Source: Pipra filicauda (Eukaryota > Chordata > Aves > Passeriformes > Pipridae). From it: 64,000 nt of DNA. The stretch lies in the NCBI RefSeq assembly GCF_003945595.2, contig NW_024104532.1:681501-745500 (forward strand), given 5' to 3'. This document shows, in pieces, positions 12,860 through 26,500 of this stretch; positions within the stretch are counted from its first letter, which is position 1, and every line of letters begins with the position of its first letter. The position numbers and the translations under genes are program-made. Below the pieces are notes generated by a model, which saw nothing but the letters and a program-made list of their open reading frames with translations, ran no database searches and was not told where the DNA came from.

Positions 12860-15800
12860 AAACATGGAATCAATAATTTTTTCTTCAAGTTCTGTTGATC
12901 ATCTCAGGGTACACAGCAGAGCTAGGCTGAGCATTCTCCTCTCAGATTATGTCACCTGCAGATGTGATACTGGGCATAACAAAGCACATCAGGTCACGCT
13001 CTGTTTCACTGTTGGTGCTCTTGAGTTGGGATCAAGTAACCTCAGGGCATACTGTGACTCCTCTGCAAGAGAACATCTCTGCTGGGGCACCAGGATGCAG
13101 CACAGATCACAAGGAAGGAGTGAAGCCTGGAGACCCCTAGCAGCTTTGCTGTGGGGGATTTGTTTCTTACCTACCAGGTTACAACACACAGGGCTGTGTA
13201 TGTGGTTACAGCGCTTGGAGGTAGTGCTGCTGCATTGAGAGGAATTCGGATGGTGCTCTTTGGGTGAAGTCCCACCTTTGAAGCTAACAAAGCCCCTCAA
13301 GCAACAGGCTGCACTGGCATTGCTGACATCTTCAGGAATTAAAAAACCTAGGAAATTACAGCCAACAGAGGCAGGAGAGTCTGATGCTCCATGCTGTAGT
13401 TTTTAAAAAGCTTCACCCATGATGCGTGTCTCGTAACTGCCTCCTGGGATGCAGCAAGAGGATGTAAGAATTGTTTGGAGGTTGTAAAATCTGACCAAAA
13501 CCACAGGGACACAGGGCTTCCCAAAGCTTGGATGTGGGGTTTTGCTGAGGAGCATGATGACCTCTAGGGCCAGCTGGAAACACAGGACCCAGGAATTCCA
13601 GCTACATGATCAGAACACTAAACCCCAGATTTTGGGAGTCTGTGACAGCTGAAGTGTCTGTCTGTGCAAGATGCTGCAGGAGGGGAGCAGCACTGCTCAC
13701 TGGGCTCCTTTCCATCAAGTCCTGAGAGTGCTTTCAACACCTTATTCCAGAAATTATGTCAAGAAAGGGCAAACATTCCAGTTATTTATAGGTCTTCTTA
13801 TGGCCTTCCTTATTACTTCCTGGAGTCCATCAGGGTAGGCATTTATGTACTGCTCTGACCTTTTCTGCCAGCTCAAAGAACACAGACCCTCTGGTTCTCC
13901 ACTGACCTGCCAGTGTATTCTTTCTTGGGAAGATAGAAATAAGAAAAGAATCCTCAAAGGAAGAAACATTTTCCTCTCGTTAAAAGATCCAGTGTGAGTA
14001 TTCATAATTGGCAAAGAAAGAGATTTTTGTACTCTTCTGGCTTTCTTTGTCATGAGTGTGAATCAAACTAGGAATTTTTTTATTTTTTTGTCACCTCCTC
14101 TCAGGATGATAGGAACAATTTTTGTCTGTATGAAGTCACTGTTGGGAATGTTTTCAATACCTCTTTTGAACAGAAGCAGAACTCCCACAGCAAAGACTCC
14201 GTTAATCTTTGCTGCCCTCATCTAGATTGACTTATTCAGTGCATGAAGTAGATCATTAGCAACACTAGGGATTTCCCCCTGTCCTGTGGCAGAGAGATCA
14301 GTGGAAAGAATAAACAGGTGAGAGTGAATGTTCAGGCTGATTAGTGTATACACATATATTTTCATGCTTGGAGACCTTTGTAATATCTCCCCTGGCATTA
14401 GATGCCGTTTATTGACTCTTGTGTTGCAAAAGGTCAGTGGTATCCCCCTCCCAAGGGCCACTGCTTATCATAGATGGTATTTATGTTTGACCAAACTTCA
14501 AACAATTTTGACCTTCTTGTTTTTTTTATCTGTGTGATTTAATGTTCTTTGGAGGGTAAGCGTAAGAAGAACTCTTCTTCCAGTCTTTCCAAGAGTCACC
14601 CAGGGGAGCTGGTTTTTTTTTGCAAAGGCCAAGTTATCTCATTCAAGACATAATTTCTCTGAAAATAGAATAATTTAAAACCTAATTTTCTTACTTACAA
14701 ACTTGGAATCTCTTGTGTGTGGGTGAGGGAGATGCAGATGTTTTCAGACACTTGGGAACTGCTCACTGGTTGGCTTAAAATATTTAGCTATTTGCATGCT
14801 TCATTTCGAGGTATGTAAAATAAATGGAATCATAAATCACTTCTTAAATATTCTATTTTGTGCTGGGTGACTGGAAATAACAGATGGCTGCTTACAGTAG
14901 GGATTTAATTTTACTCAAAGTTAACAATGGGTTAGAAACCAGTATACCAGATCTTAGCCCCTTAAAGCTTTGGATCTATTTGCATCTGTCTTGGGAACTT
15001 TGTGAGGCATGAGACTTGCATTAGGTGGGTAACAGCTATAACTCTAGATCAGAGTCATCTTCAACACTGGGACAGTAAGGTCCAGGGTTGGGGGAATGTT
15101 CCCAACCTTCTGCTTGAAAATGCTGTGAAAGCATTTAGATAGTGTGGGTGGAGATGCAATTTCCACCTTTTTTAAAAGCTTATTGAAAATAATAAATCTG
15201 GAGAGTAAGAAGGGGGGCCAAAAGGAAACCCCTGGTACAAGTCAGATAGGTCAGAGATCTAAAGCTCACTCACACACCACCCAGCTCCTCCTGGCACTGT
15301 GTGCAAGTCAGCCTTTCTACACACAGGGAGATAAGGCTGGACCCTGGCTGCAAATGCCTCTAAGAGCCAGATGTGCACATGATATCCTCGTTGTCTGTCA
15401 GCCCTGTCAATGCTTTCTCTTTTCATGCAGGAAAAGAGGAGTGGCAGAAAAGGGATCGAGATCCTCTGCCAGGAGGCTCATGCTCTCTGCACAACTCCCC
15501 TGCAGGGACAGCTGCTGCAGGCTGAGATTAAGTCATGAGGAGGGATTCCATGGGGCAAGAAGAGAATCCCATGTTTCTTGCATTAATAAAACTTTATAGA
15601 GATGTAGAGCTGTATCCAGCTGTCAACCCACTAGTTTTAAGTAAATTTTAAGTTGGAAATCCCAGCAAATGGGACTAGGTTACTCCAATATATTTCTAAG
15701 CAGGAGGAGAACAGCTTGCAGCAGTGTCTGGAACCTGGACCTGCTGTGGAGGCAGAGGCTCTTCAGGTGATCTGGACTGGGGCCACAGTGCTCACCCATT

Positions 15801-17580
15801 CTTGTTGCAAAGCTAAACCTGCTGAAGTTGAGAACTGCCCTGTGCTGTGCTAAATAACATCTCCATTGTGCCATGTGTTGTGAAAGACCATGCCCTATTT
15901 TCCTGGAAGCCAATAAAGATATCGGGGTGGATCTTTGGAGGCAGAAATTTCCTGTTATTGGGGATCTGGACTGGGCAGTCATGGTGGTGTCTGAGACTAC
16001 ACAGGGATATAAAACCCTCATGACTGATGGAAAAGATAACTTGTCTTGTACATTGTCCCAACTTTTCTTGAATCTACTACGCACAGGATTTGGGATAATT
16101 TTGTCAGGACCCTTTAAGCAGGCTCCTACTAACATACTTGGAAATCTGACCTAACTCAAACATTCTCCCATTTCCTCACCTGTTTTTTCTAGTAATGGGA
16201 TCCCTGTTAACATAGAGAAGTCAAGAAAACCACAAATGATGTAATAGCAGATGTGGCTCCCATTTCCATTTGCCAAGTCACTGCCTAGTTCAGTGCAAAC
16301 ATTTAGTTTTTCTTTTAGCTGCAGGTGAAGGAGTCTCTCCAGCAGTAATCCTGCAGAGCCCAGTGTACACACTTCATCTCCCGTGCTGGGCCCACAAGGC
16401 CAGTTTGGTGACATTTGGCTCAGAGAATTCTTTCCAAGTACATTTAAAGTTCAACCTTGACTGTGAGAAGTCTCCACCACAACAGCATCTTCATTACTAC
16501 CAACCTGCAGAAGCAGGGAGAGAAGGAGCAGCACTCTTGAGGTCGATTTGCAGGCACAGTGCTCTTGGCTTGCTGAATAAACTGGATTTTGAGATGGTGC
16601 TGATGATTTTGCTTGCATCCACCAGAGAAAGGTTATTGAGCATTCAGTAAATCTCATGGGAATCAGTTATAAAGAATGGTATTTACAGGAGGGTAAACCA
16701 TAAATCTTTATGACCTTCTAGCAGTTAGTAGCATTTAAAGTTGCATTATTCTTTTCTTTTTCCTGTAGACAAGGCTTTGATAAAACTATCTGTCAGTTAA
16801 CTTCAATAATCCATGGACAGCTGGGTCTTTGCTGGATAAGACAAGAAATTACTTAGTTGAATTTTAACTTGTTTCCTTGTTTTACTTCTTGACAGGGTTG
16901 GGGTTTTTTTTCCCCTTAAAAGATTAAAAATGAATTTAGTTATGATGTATTCTCTGAGGAACATTTACCTTGACAGGAGGCAAAACCAGGCCCCCCATGG
17001 TCACCATTGTCTTCCTTTATGATCTTGTCAGATAGGCGATGACAACAGACTGTGGAGAGTTGAGTAAGGGAATCTCTGTTGCATGTTTGATCTCTGCTGT
17101 CACTTTTTTATGAATTTCACATGCACAACGTGTGTCTTCCCTTGTTACAAATTAGCACTCGGTATTTTTCAGGCTACCTGGGATGACCTCCCTCTTAAAA
17201 AATTGAAATGTATCTTATTTTGATTTCACATTTTTAGTCATGAGGTTTCAAGTCTTACTATTTTATTTACTTAAAAAGAAATTTAAAAGTTTCTCCTTTT
17301 CCTTGTTCTTTCATTAGGCTCAGTCAATGCCATAATTTCTTGTCCTTTAGGTTTCACTAGCTTTTTAACACTTACTGTGAACAGATTGCATATCTGATAT
17401 TTATAAAGTTTCCAAATCATTCTTTGTCTTTCTGTCAGCATTTTTAGGCTGCAGTAGGCTGTGAGTGCTTGAGGTCAGAGCACCCATATACAAAGTCAAG
17501 TGTGATTCCCTACCAAAGCAAACATGAATATCTGAAAAGGAAAAGCAGGTGTCTGGGGCTTGGAAGTAGACAGTTTTGTT
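12860..17580. other. Non-coding stretch, no gene recognised
   Basis: It contains several chance open frames (for example 15144-15599 on plus and 15680-16135 on minus, 151 codons each) with no domain, no codon pattern and competing frames on both strands. Two octamer-like ATTTGCAT strings lie at 14790-14797 and 14978-14985. No repeat family was recognised. Confidence 0.6.
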
Positions 17581-18000
17581 TTGTCATTTGTAAATTATGC
17601 AGTGCAAAAGCTTTCATAAATAACTGGTAATGTATAAACATTTACCGTCTGGAGCAAGATTAATACACATATTTGTTTGAAAGAAAGGTACATGTTGCTC
17701 CAAGGGTTTGGTTTGTGAAGCCTTGCTTAAGTACTTGCTTATGTCCCGCCGAAGCCAAAGAGATACTGTAAGTACAGATGGAGCCAGCTTTTCCTATCAA
17801 CTTCTGCTCAGGTGTGATTTGCAAATGAAGTATTTTGGCTGGGGGGAACACTTTCTCTGGAGAAGCTACCGGTGACACGTGGCACAATCATTTATGGCTC
17901 TCAGGCATTGCATGGGAGCGCATCACATCACAACAATGGGGGAATTAACTGATGCTGACAATTCAGTAATTGGGAGGGTATGGCACAGCGTGGGTATAGT
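17581..18000. promoter_or_regulatory. Possible conserved non-coding element
   Basis: A stretch with closely packed developmental-type motifs: a SOX-like AACAATGG near 17932 and a homeodomain core TAATTG near 17967, with GAATTAACTG between them. The texture resembles vertebrate enhancers. No conservation data are available to me, so this is a low-confidence suggestion. Confidence 0.2.
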
Positions 18001-21000
18001 TGGTAGTGCCTCATAGTTCTGTGTGCCCTCTGCTTTAAAATTAAGAAACAGATGGCTGGTTGGAGTTACTTACTTCCCCTTCCCTCCTCAGGTGCTCATT
18101 TTATGCTAAAGGCAGCCATCTGCTTAGGACTGTTGACTTGAACCTGTGGAAAATAATCACTGAATAGGTTCCATTCTACTGTAGGTGACTTTTAAGCTTG
18201 GAACACCTTGCTGAAGTATTGCCACACTCCCATTTGTGTCTGTTTCTGCTGTGACACAGAAATGTGTATTTAATACCCTAACTGGGGGGGTAGTACGAAA
18301 TAGTTCTGAAACGTTCGTGCGTGATGTCGTGTTTTGCTTCTGTCTGGGGGAAGATTTATACTCTCTAATGGGTATCTCACTGTGCTGCTTTGTACAGTGC
18401 AGCTGGACTCCTCTTTATTTACCCTTTTTATTCTAAAATTGTCTGCTAGTGCTCCTTCTGCTTGTGACTAGCTGAAGGCATGCAGGAGTCTCCCGAAAGC
18501 CCCTGCTGCATGTGAATGTATTTTACTTCCAATCTGCTCATTTAAGGAAATATTTTATCATAAAATTTTCAGGCTCCAAAGCAAAGGCCTCATTATTTCC
18601 TCTAGTCTTCCCAGTCTCTGGAGATCTGCCTTTCTCTATTTCTCTCTTTACCTTTGTTGCTGTCCTCTTCAGTGAATGCCAAGCTCCCGGTAAAACAGGT
18701 CTGACTGGTCTTTTCATTTGTGCTTTGCTTTCAGCTCTGAAACATATCGAATTTGTTATTGAAATCCTACAGCATTGTGGCAACAATGTTATCCTGGTGC
18801 TGCACACCTCCGTGGCCCTTCCTGCTGTGATGTGTGCCCAGGTTCCTGCCCTGCCAGGCTCTGTTCCAGTGGCCGTGCCCCCCATTTCGTGTATGTGGGT
18901 GCAGTTTGTGCTCTCAAGCGCAGGTTTTTTCAGAAAGGGAAGTATGAAATATGGTGGCATGAGCAAAATACGTACAGATGGAAAGAATAAAGCTCAGAGC
19001 TTTAGAAACTGGCTCAAAACCTCTTTGAAAATGCAGCCAATTGGGCTAGATGCTTCCCAGGTGTAACACTGTGGACTTCAATTCAGCACTGCTGTAACCC
19101 TAATGCAGTGGCTGTCTGACACAATCAAAGATGATCCTGGAGCAGAAACTATGGACATGAGGGACCTACATCTGCTCACACCAGCAGACACTGTGGTCTA
19201 ACTCCTTTTGCACGGATGTAGGCATGTTATATGAGGAGATCACTCCTGATCACAGGAGGGCACGGATTAAATATTGAAAATTTTAGCAGTAGGCTCTGAC
19301 TCAGACGGAAAAGTTCCTTTGCCACCACCGTACTCTCCCTTGTATTGTAAATGGTGTAGCTTCTCCAAAAGGAGGGCACCTGTGAAATAATGAGCACTGC
19401 TGTCCATCAATTCCTAGCAGCAAGTCAGGAGAGATGTGAGATTGCTGCAATCGGCAAAAACTTTGCTGAGAAAAATCATAATGGGGGTGAGGTACAATAA
19501 ATAAAAAATGAAGGCAGCCAACAAGTTATAAAAGGAACATGACTAAAGAGAGGAGAAAAGTAGAATTTAAGTGGAAAAGAGTTTACTGAAATCACGTTGG
19601 AATGGGCTGAGTTTGCAGGCAGGTAAGAGATGGCCTTTATTTATCCATTAGAATTGCACTTTGAGCTTTTTGTCTGCTTCTTTGTGCGGCTCTGCTACCT
19701 CTTCTCAGGATTAAGTCTCCCCAAATGAGCATAACTAATCCTTGCTTGCCTACTTAATGCCTGTTCAATTTTTTTTCTCAGAGCATCTTTGAGAAAACCG
19801 CGGGTGCTATTGCAGTTCTTAATTCAGTCCTTCCAGGCTGGAGGAGGGGAAAAAAGAGTCTGAACAGCAGTTGGTGAGGGAGGAATTTCCTAAGCTTTGC
19901 TCCCAGGTCTGCACAGTGCCAGATAATTCGTTTCTTCAACTTGGTGCTGGAGGTCCTGCAGTTACCTGTCTCTGAGAAGGTGAAGCAATGTTTGCACGGG
20001 GCTTGTAAGGTGCTGAGTGACGCTGACAGTATTAGTTTGGGATTAACCACTGCAGCAGGACCACTGTGGTGGCAGAGCTGCAGCTCAGAGGATGATCTTC
20101 TCTAAACCTCCAAACCTGGAGTGCTGAAAGTGAAAGCAGCAGAGGACATGGGCTGTTTTCATGTGTTTATAGCATTTGCATTACTCAAAACTTTGCCTCT
20201 GTCTGCTTCTGCGAAGAGCAGGGCACTGTGCTGTACACCAAGGCATAGGAGGCACTGTGAGCACATGGAGATGTCTTGATTTAGGCATAAAATATATAAA
20301 TATATAAAATATACTTACACTTATTTACTATAGCCACATTCCCCCTTAATATGGAATTCAAAAAACAATATGATACTCCACAGGCAAAAAATACACCTCT
20401 AAAGATGCAAAGGAATTTAAACAAACAAATCGATTGCATCAGAAATGCTTGGCCATGAGTGGGATTGGAAAATAGGAAGGTCCTTGAACCTGGACTGTTT
20501 GCTTGATTTCTGCTTCAAAGGAGGGTTTATTCTGCATGGTGACTGCTTCATGGTGTTTGGACTGTGTGATCTGTCAGATGATCTTCACCTTAAGAAAAAA
20601 ATCCGGAAAACCAAATCCCAACAAATGACTGCAGAATGACATGGGTTTTACTACTCTTATTAGCAATGGAAAGTGAACTAACTGTTGGTTCCTGTGGGTC
20701 TGCTTCTGCCTTGATGATTTCTTAATATCTTTTGTTTCCTTCAAAGGTTAATCTCTTTTAGCTACCCTGTGATATCTGGCCCCTTTCCACATGCACCTGC
20801 TTTTCTCAGCTGGGTCTTCAGCAGTGACCTTATAACTCCATAGACAAACATGATCATTGTTGATCTGTCAAATCCAATATCCCTGTGCTTAAATGTTAGA
20901 TGGATTTATGTTATTGCTTTGGGAGGAAATAATCCAGATGGGAATTCATTTTACAGGGAGGTCTTCTGCCTTGCTAAAGGGCTGTTGGTTGGATGAGTCA

Positions 21001-23494
21001 CCTGTCTAACATCATCCCAGTTGGTTTGCTTCTTCATTTGTTCACACATCGATTTGTCTCTTGTGCGTAGACTGAGAATCAAAGTCTGATCCTTCCATCT
21101 GAGATTTGGTAATCCTTGTTTGCAGCCAATGAAGGACTGTCTCTGACTTAGCAGTGCAATATTTATGTGCCTGAGGCTTCACAGTGTAATGCCTTTGCAG
21201 AGATGAGAGAGCAGATGAAGTCTGTTTATCATTTGGACCCCACTGCTTCTTTGGTTGCTTACAATGGCAGTTTTAGAAGCCAGGAAAGGGAACAGTAGGG
21301 ACAGCAAGTAAGAGTTAGCCCAGCCAAAACCCAACTGCAACTGGCTGTGTTGGAGGCTTTAGGAAATCCCTGTATATGTATGACTGTGATCCCTGCTGTT
21401 CAGACCTCCAGAGCAGGGCCAGAAATGTAGATTAATGGCTGCTCTACTAAACATTACCACATGCTCTTCTTTCCAGGGGTGGGTAGAGTACACTGAGCTT
21501 AATGGAATAAAAATCCATTGCAGTAGAGTGACTGAAATGAAGTTTGTTAATGGAGGGACATTTAATGATATCTGCTATGGCTGTTTAGTCCATAAAAAAG
21601 CATTTTCCAGCTGGCAGTGGCTCTGGCTTGGCTAAAAGAGGGATACACATACATTCAATGTCCAGGGTTTGTGAGCTCTTACTTGAGTAACTGGGCTGTA
21701 TGGGAACATCTCTCTGGGAGCAGGATGTGTTTGCTTGAGCTGCAGATCTGATAGACCCCTTTTCCCAAGAGTTTGATGTCACCTTTGGCATCTCTACTGC
21801 TCTTGTAGTTTCAACAGCAACATTCACTGTTTCCTTTCAAACATGCCCTTTGAACATTTAGCTGAGGAGCAGAAACATCTTAATGTGACTAAGAGTTGCT
21901 GCTTGCTGACCATGCATTCAGCTCAGACAATTGTTTCCCCTTCTGACCATAGAAAATAGCTGTAAATAAATCAAGATGGGCACTTCAAGCACTGTTCCTT
22001 TCATGGGTGTGTATGTGGAGACCAGCCAGCCCAATGGAGCCCAGCTCCATAATGGAGCTGCTACTCAATGCAGGAATATAAATATTAACAAATTCAATTT
22101 CTCAGAGTGATAGAAAATCAAAACTAGCTTGAGGTGAAGTTGCTTCAGTTAACTGCAGACTTGTGAAAAGACACAGGGACCCAAGCAAACTGGTGAGCTA
22201 ATTATTTTCCAAAAGTGTTTAAAACCTACTTTTATTTGTCCTGTAAAACCTCAGAATGATGTTATCTTTATATATTTATATGTCTATATATATCTCTGTA
22301 TATATATTTATTTGTCATGTTGTTTGCACAAACCCTCTCCGTGCATATATTATATGCTCTGATTTAGCCCAGACAGGATGTGATGCTATTTTTTTTCAGC
22401 TGGTACAAAAGCAAATGGGTTGCTTTAAAGACGTGTGCATTTACTTTCTTAGAAGCTGATCTATTATTTCATGATGCATGTTTGCTCTAAGAGGCCTGAA
22501 GCAGGGTGCATTCTGAGTGCTTTGTACCCTGTGAAGACTGAAGGTAGCTGCACCGGTGCACTGGAAAATCTCTTTGGATTTATTTGCAACTGTTGGTGCA
22601 GAAATGAAGGATTTACACTACTCTGCATTATGAATATTCAGAAAAAACATCAAGCAAACAAATGCATTTGCTATTCCTTTTCTATTTTCTTGATTCACCC
22701 CTTCCTCATGTGCCCAAGAAAAAGGAAACTGCTAGAAGATACTGTCTACCTAAATGCAAATTATTAGAGACATCCAGTGGTCATTTAACTGTCCTTTCTT
22801 TTGTATGCTTTGGGTATAAAAGACAGGTCCCATTGCAAACTGATGTTATGGGAAGTCCTTGCCTTTGGGGAGAAGGAAAGTGTGGTTTTCTTCCACAGTA
22901 CTCCAAAGTTTCTCAGAATATTTTTGTTCCGATATTCTCTGGGCACTTTCTTCCTCAAGGTTGTTTAGAAGCTCTAGGCATATTTGTGATGTGTTTTTTG
23001 GTCATGGTCATTTTTAAAGGATTATTTTGCCTTCTCTGACCTGATTAGAAAGGTAATTTTATTGCAGTCATCTGTTAGCAGTGTGACTCTTTATGGGTTA
23101 GATTGGGGGTCTGTATTGACCTGGAAAACAATTTGTTGTGAATCTCCCAAAGGAATGGTAAAATTTCACTATTAAAGGTTTGTTGTTTGCTCACCTCTGC
23201 AAGTTGTGAGGGATAGGCTCATTTTGTAGGGAGAGTTTTCCGTGGTTAAAAATTCATCCTGCTGAATATTGCAAGGGAAGATACAGTGACAAACTTGGAA
23301 CATCCAATAGCCACAAGTTCTCAACTTTTCCCAACTTTATGACAAATGAATACCACAGTGGGCTAAGATATGTGTTCCATCTCTTTTTGCCTTTCCCAGC
23401 CTGTCACGGACAGCTGTGCACTTGGAATGCTTGAAGTCACCATGTTAAGAGCAGCAGAACTTAGAGCAGGACCTAAGCTTTTATGGAAGTGTTT
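18001..23494. other. Non-coding stretch, no gene recognised
   Basis: It includes the window's longest open frame (18512-19066, 184 codons on plus), which has no recognisable domain and is mirrored by a 142-codon frame on minus at 18538-18966; I do not call it a gene. AT-rich simple sequence occurs near 20288-20314 and 22264-22312. A 9-bp-arm palindrome (CAGCTCCAT, A, ATGGAGCTG) lies at 22042-22060. Confidence 0.6.
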
Positions 23495-23546
23495 TGAAAA
23501 AAGGTATATGCAGGGCAATATGAAAGAAGGTATATGCTGGGCAATA
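23495..23546. repeat. 26-bp tandem duplication
   Basis: Two directly adjacent 26-nt units (23495-23520 and 23521-23546) differ at two positions (A/G at unit base 6 and A/T at unit base 18). Both contain AAGGTATATGC followed by GGGCAATA. It is a two-copy minisatellite seed with no known family, and probably a young duplication given 24 of 26 identity. Confidence 0.9.
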
Positions 23547-26500
23547 GCAGTTGGTCTCTGCCTTAGAAAAAGCTTAGCCCAGCTTTATGCAAGCTCAGTC
23601 AGAATATTGATTTGCTTTTGTTGTTGTTTTAGCTGGAAAGGCAAAACAGCTCTATCAGCACAGTGGGAACATCCTGGTCTCAGCCTCAGTCACCTCCCAG
23701 CATGTCGTTCTGCCTGCCTTGATGGCTTGTATGAGGTGCAGCATCAAAGGTGGAGAGCCCTTCTGTCTTGTTGACAAAAATACATGTATAGATTGACATA
23801 TAAAACTGTAGCAAGTGGCATTTATTCCACTATATTCTACATTTGCTGGCAGTACAGTCATATACTCAAAGTCAATGGCACTATCAATGTTTGCTGCATT
23901 TTGAGTACAGATGTTTGCTAGTGTATCCTCCTCTGCCAGATGCTTCTAAAAAACTGTTACAATTTAAAAAACAAGTAATGAAATTATGTTTCCAATATTA
24001 AAAAAACCTTCAGACTCATTCCTTTAACTGAAATTTCTTTAAAGAATCTGTTTGGAGGGTGTACTAAGTTTTGAGGGAGATTAATGTGGCACTGTAGAAA
24101 GAGCTGAAGTAAAGTTTGTAATTCTGCATGCTACAGTAGTGGGGAGATATTAGAGAAATAAATAAAACCAGTGGTGGTCAGTATAATTGGGAGTAGGATA
24201 AAAAATGGAGCTGTTTGAAAATTGTGTTATTTCTGTTAAAAAAGAGGTAGCTGCTAAGTGGAATAAGGGGCTAAAAAGAAAGACATTGAGGGATTGAAGA
24301 AGAATAACTCAAGAACTGCATGGAGCACGCTCTGATATCTAAAGTTGGTGACATCTGCCTGCAATTTGTGCTGTGTTCAGGAAAGATTAGCATCCTGGAT
24401 TGAGATTCCCTAAGAATAAGGAATTATGTGGTGTGATCTTCCACTGTTAGGAAGGGGCACATCTATACAAAAGCCAAGGATTTTCCTCCTGTGATGCCAC
24501 GTGTGACATGTGCAGGCACCTCGTTGTCTTCTGCAGCACGTACAGTCCCTTCCTTGTCCCTTCCTGACACCCTTCCTTGTCCATGTTCCTGAGGCCTCCT
24601 GGTGGTGATGAGAGCTTGGGATGAGAAAGGGCCATGAACCCCTGGGAGAAGATGGAGCACAGAAAGCCAGTTAAAGACAGCCCATGTGGGACAGACATAT
24701 GGCTGCACCCACATCCACACTCCCTTCTTCCCAAATCCATTATGCTCTACTCCCCATCTCTGTTGGGAGCTGCATGTACTTGGCTTTGTGGGGATTTTTC
24801 ACAAGGAGGAGTGTTAGGCTTGGGGACCTGGGGACCTTCTGAGCTGGGATCCCTGTGGAGGGATGAGGTCTGGGATCAGGACAGAGCTTAGCTCAAAGCA
24901 CATTTGTAGCAGGGCTCACCAAGCCCTCTTGGGTGGGAAAGGGCTTGAGGGAAAGAAAATCAAGAACAAGGGCTGGTTTTGTGGGTGAAACCTACCCTGC
25001 TGCAATTTACATGGTTACTTCCAATTACTGCTCCTGAAATTGGTCATTATCTTTTTGAAAGAGCACTTTTTGTGGGTATTAAGTCAGTGTTTTGCTTTCA
25101 CAAGGAGGGAATTGCTTCAAAGGTCAAACACGTACTCCTCTCGCGTGCAGCCTCGCTTATGGTTCCACTCAGCCCCACGGCAGCAGCAGGCACAACCTAT
25201 CTGCTACATCTCCTTTCTGGGCCATGGGCTGTCCTGAGAATCATAGCTTTTATTTCAAATTCTCTGTGTTTTGATTTTAGTTAGTTGAAATATAAATACA
25301 ATTAGAGTTAGCAGAATACCTCTGACTTAAATTTTTGCCCTCTTCATTTATGCTCCAGGCATTCTGCTTTAGGCAGCAGCTTAAACGGGATCCAAACTAA
25401 GAAAAAGCCCACAGGTCCTGGCACAAAATGCTGTTTCATGTTTAAAGAGAAAGGTTGAGTTATCAATGCTTTGTAGTGATGCCTGCTCAGCAGGGATGGT
25501 ACACTGAAAGTTGCAGCATGCTTGGATCCCGTTCTCTATCCACAAAGAAACCAAAAGGATTGAGGTCCAATTTGAAATGAGTGAGTGAGTTTGTGGAATG
25601 CATAGTAAATTATACCTGGAGACTTGAAAAGACCTGATTATTTTTTTTTTTAAATGTGACTTCAAAAACCCAGCAAACTCATCTATAAAAATGTAAGTTT
25701 AGAGTTTTTACGTGCAGTTAGAGCTTTGCATACATAAGCATTTTTGTATAGTTTGAGGCTTATGTTGTCTCTGGATACAAATTAAGTTATAAAAGCATGT
25801 AACAAGTTCCCAGAGGAAAGGCTGCTGCTTCTCCAGTGCTGCACTGTCACTTTACCTGCTTCCACAGTATTTACAAACCATAGTTTAAGGAGGGAAATCT
25901 CAGTTTTACTTGCTCTGCCTTTGCTGTTTTTACAGTCGTACAATTCAGGGTATAATTTTCTTATTCAGTTCAATTTGCATTGCTGCCATCTCTTTTTACA
26001 GCTATCTATTTCCAGCTATGCCCGCTTGCTGCATTAGCCTGTAAATGCAGACATCAACTACTGGAACTTCCCAGAGATTGATTTTATGGAACTTAACTGG
26101 AAATAAAATGATACCAATAAAATCTTTTTCTTACTTTGCCTTGACAAACTGCAGGCACGCTCTGCCATGCATCTTACGAAGGGTTCTCCTCCAGTCTGTG
26201 AGTGGTCCCATTTTCCTAGAGAAAAGGGAAGAGGGGAATGCTGCTCATGGTATGTAGGGATATAGCAGAATCTGTAGCCCTGTAAATAAGGGACTATTGC
26301 TCTCAACTGGAGTCATAAACTCCTCCACTTTTTTTTCAATTACCAGCAGTTGCCATCATTTGAAAGGTGGTAGCAGAGCTCTAGCTGAACAAAACTGTTT
26401 TAAAAATGAGAGAGAATAGTTTTTTTCCTGATTCTTATTTCTGGGGAGAGAGGAGGGAATGAAAAAGAATCGGCACCCGGCACTGCTGAGCGTAGGAGGG

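Noticed and set aside
12774..13238. 154-codon open frame
   Set aside because: It runs through a T-rich low-complexity tract giving phenylalanine runs and overlaps frames on both strands; no motif seen.
14790..14985. Paired octamer ATTTGCAT sites
   Set aside because: Further copies occur at 20174, 25973, 28164 and 58751; the number is plausible for AT-rich DNA of this length.
15144..16135. Pair of 151-codon frames on opposite strands
   Set aside because: No recognisable protein features and frames conflict with one another.
18512..19066. Longest open frame in the window (184 codons, plus strand)
   Set aside because: No recognisable domain or start context, with a 142-codon frame open on the opposite strand. 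A length like this can arise by chance in 64 kb read in six frames.
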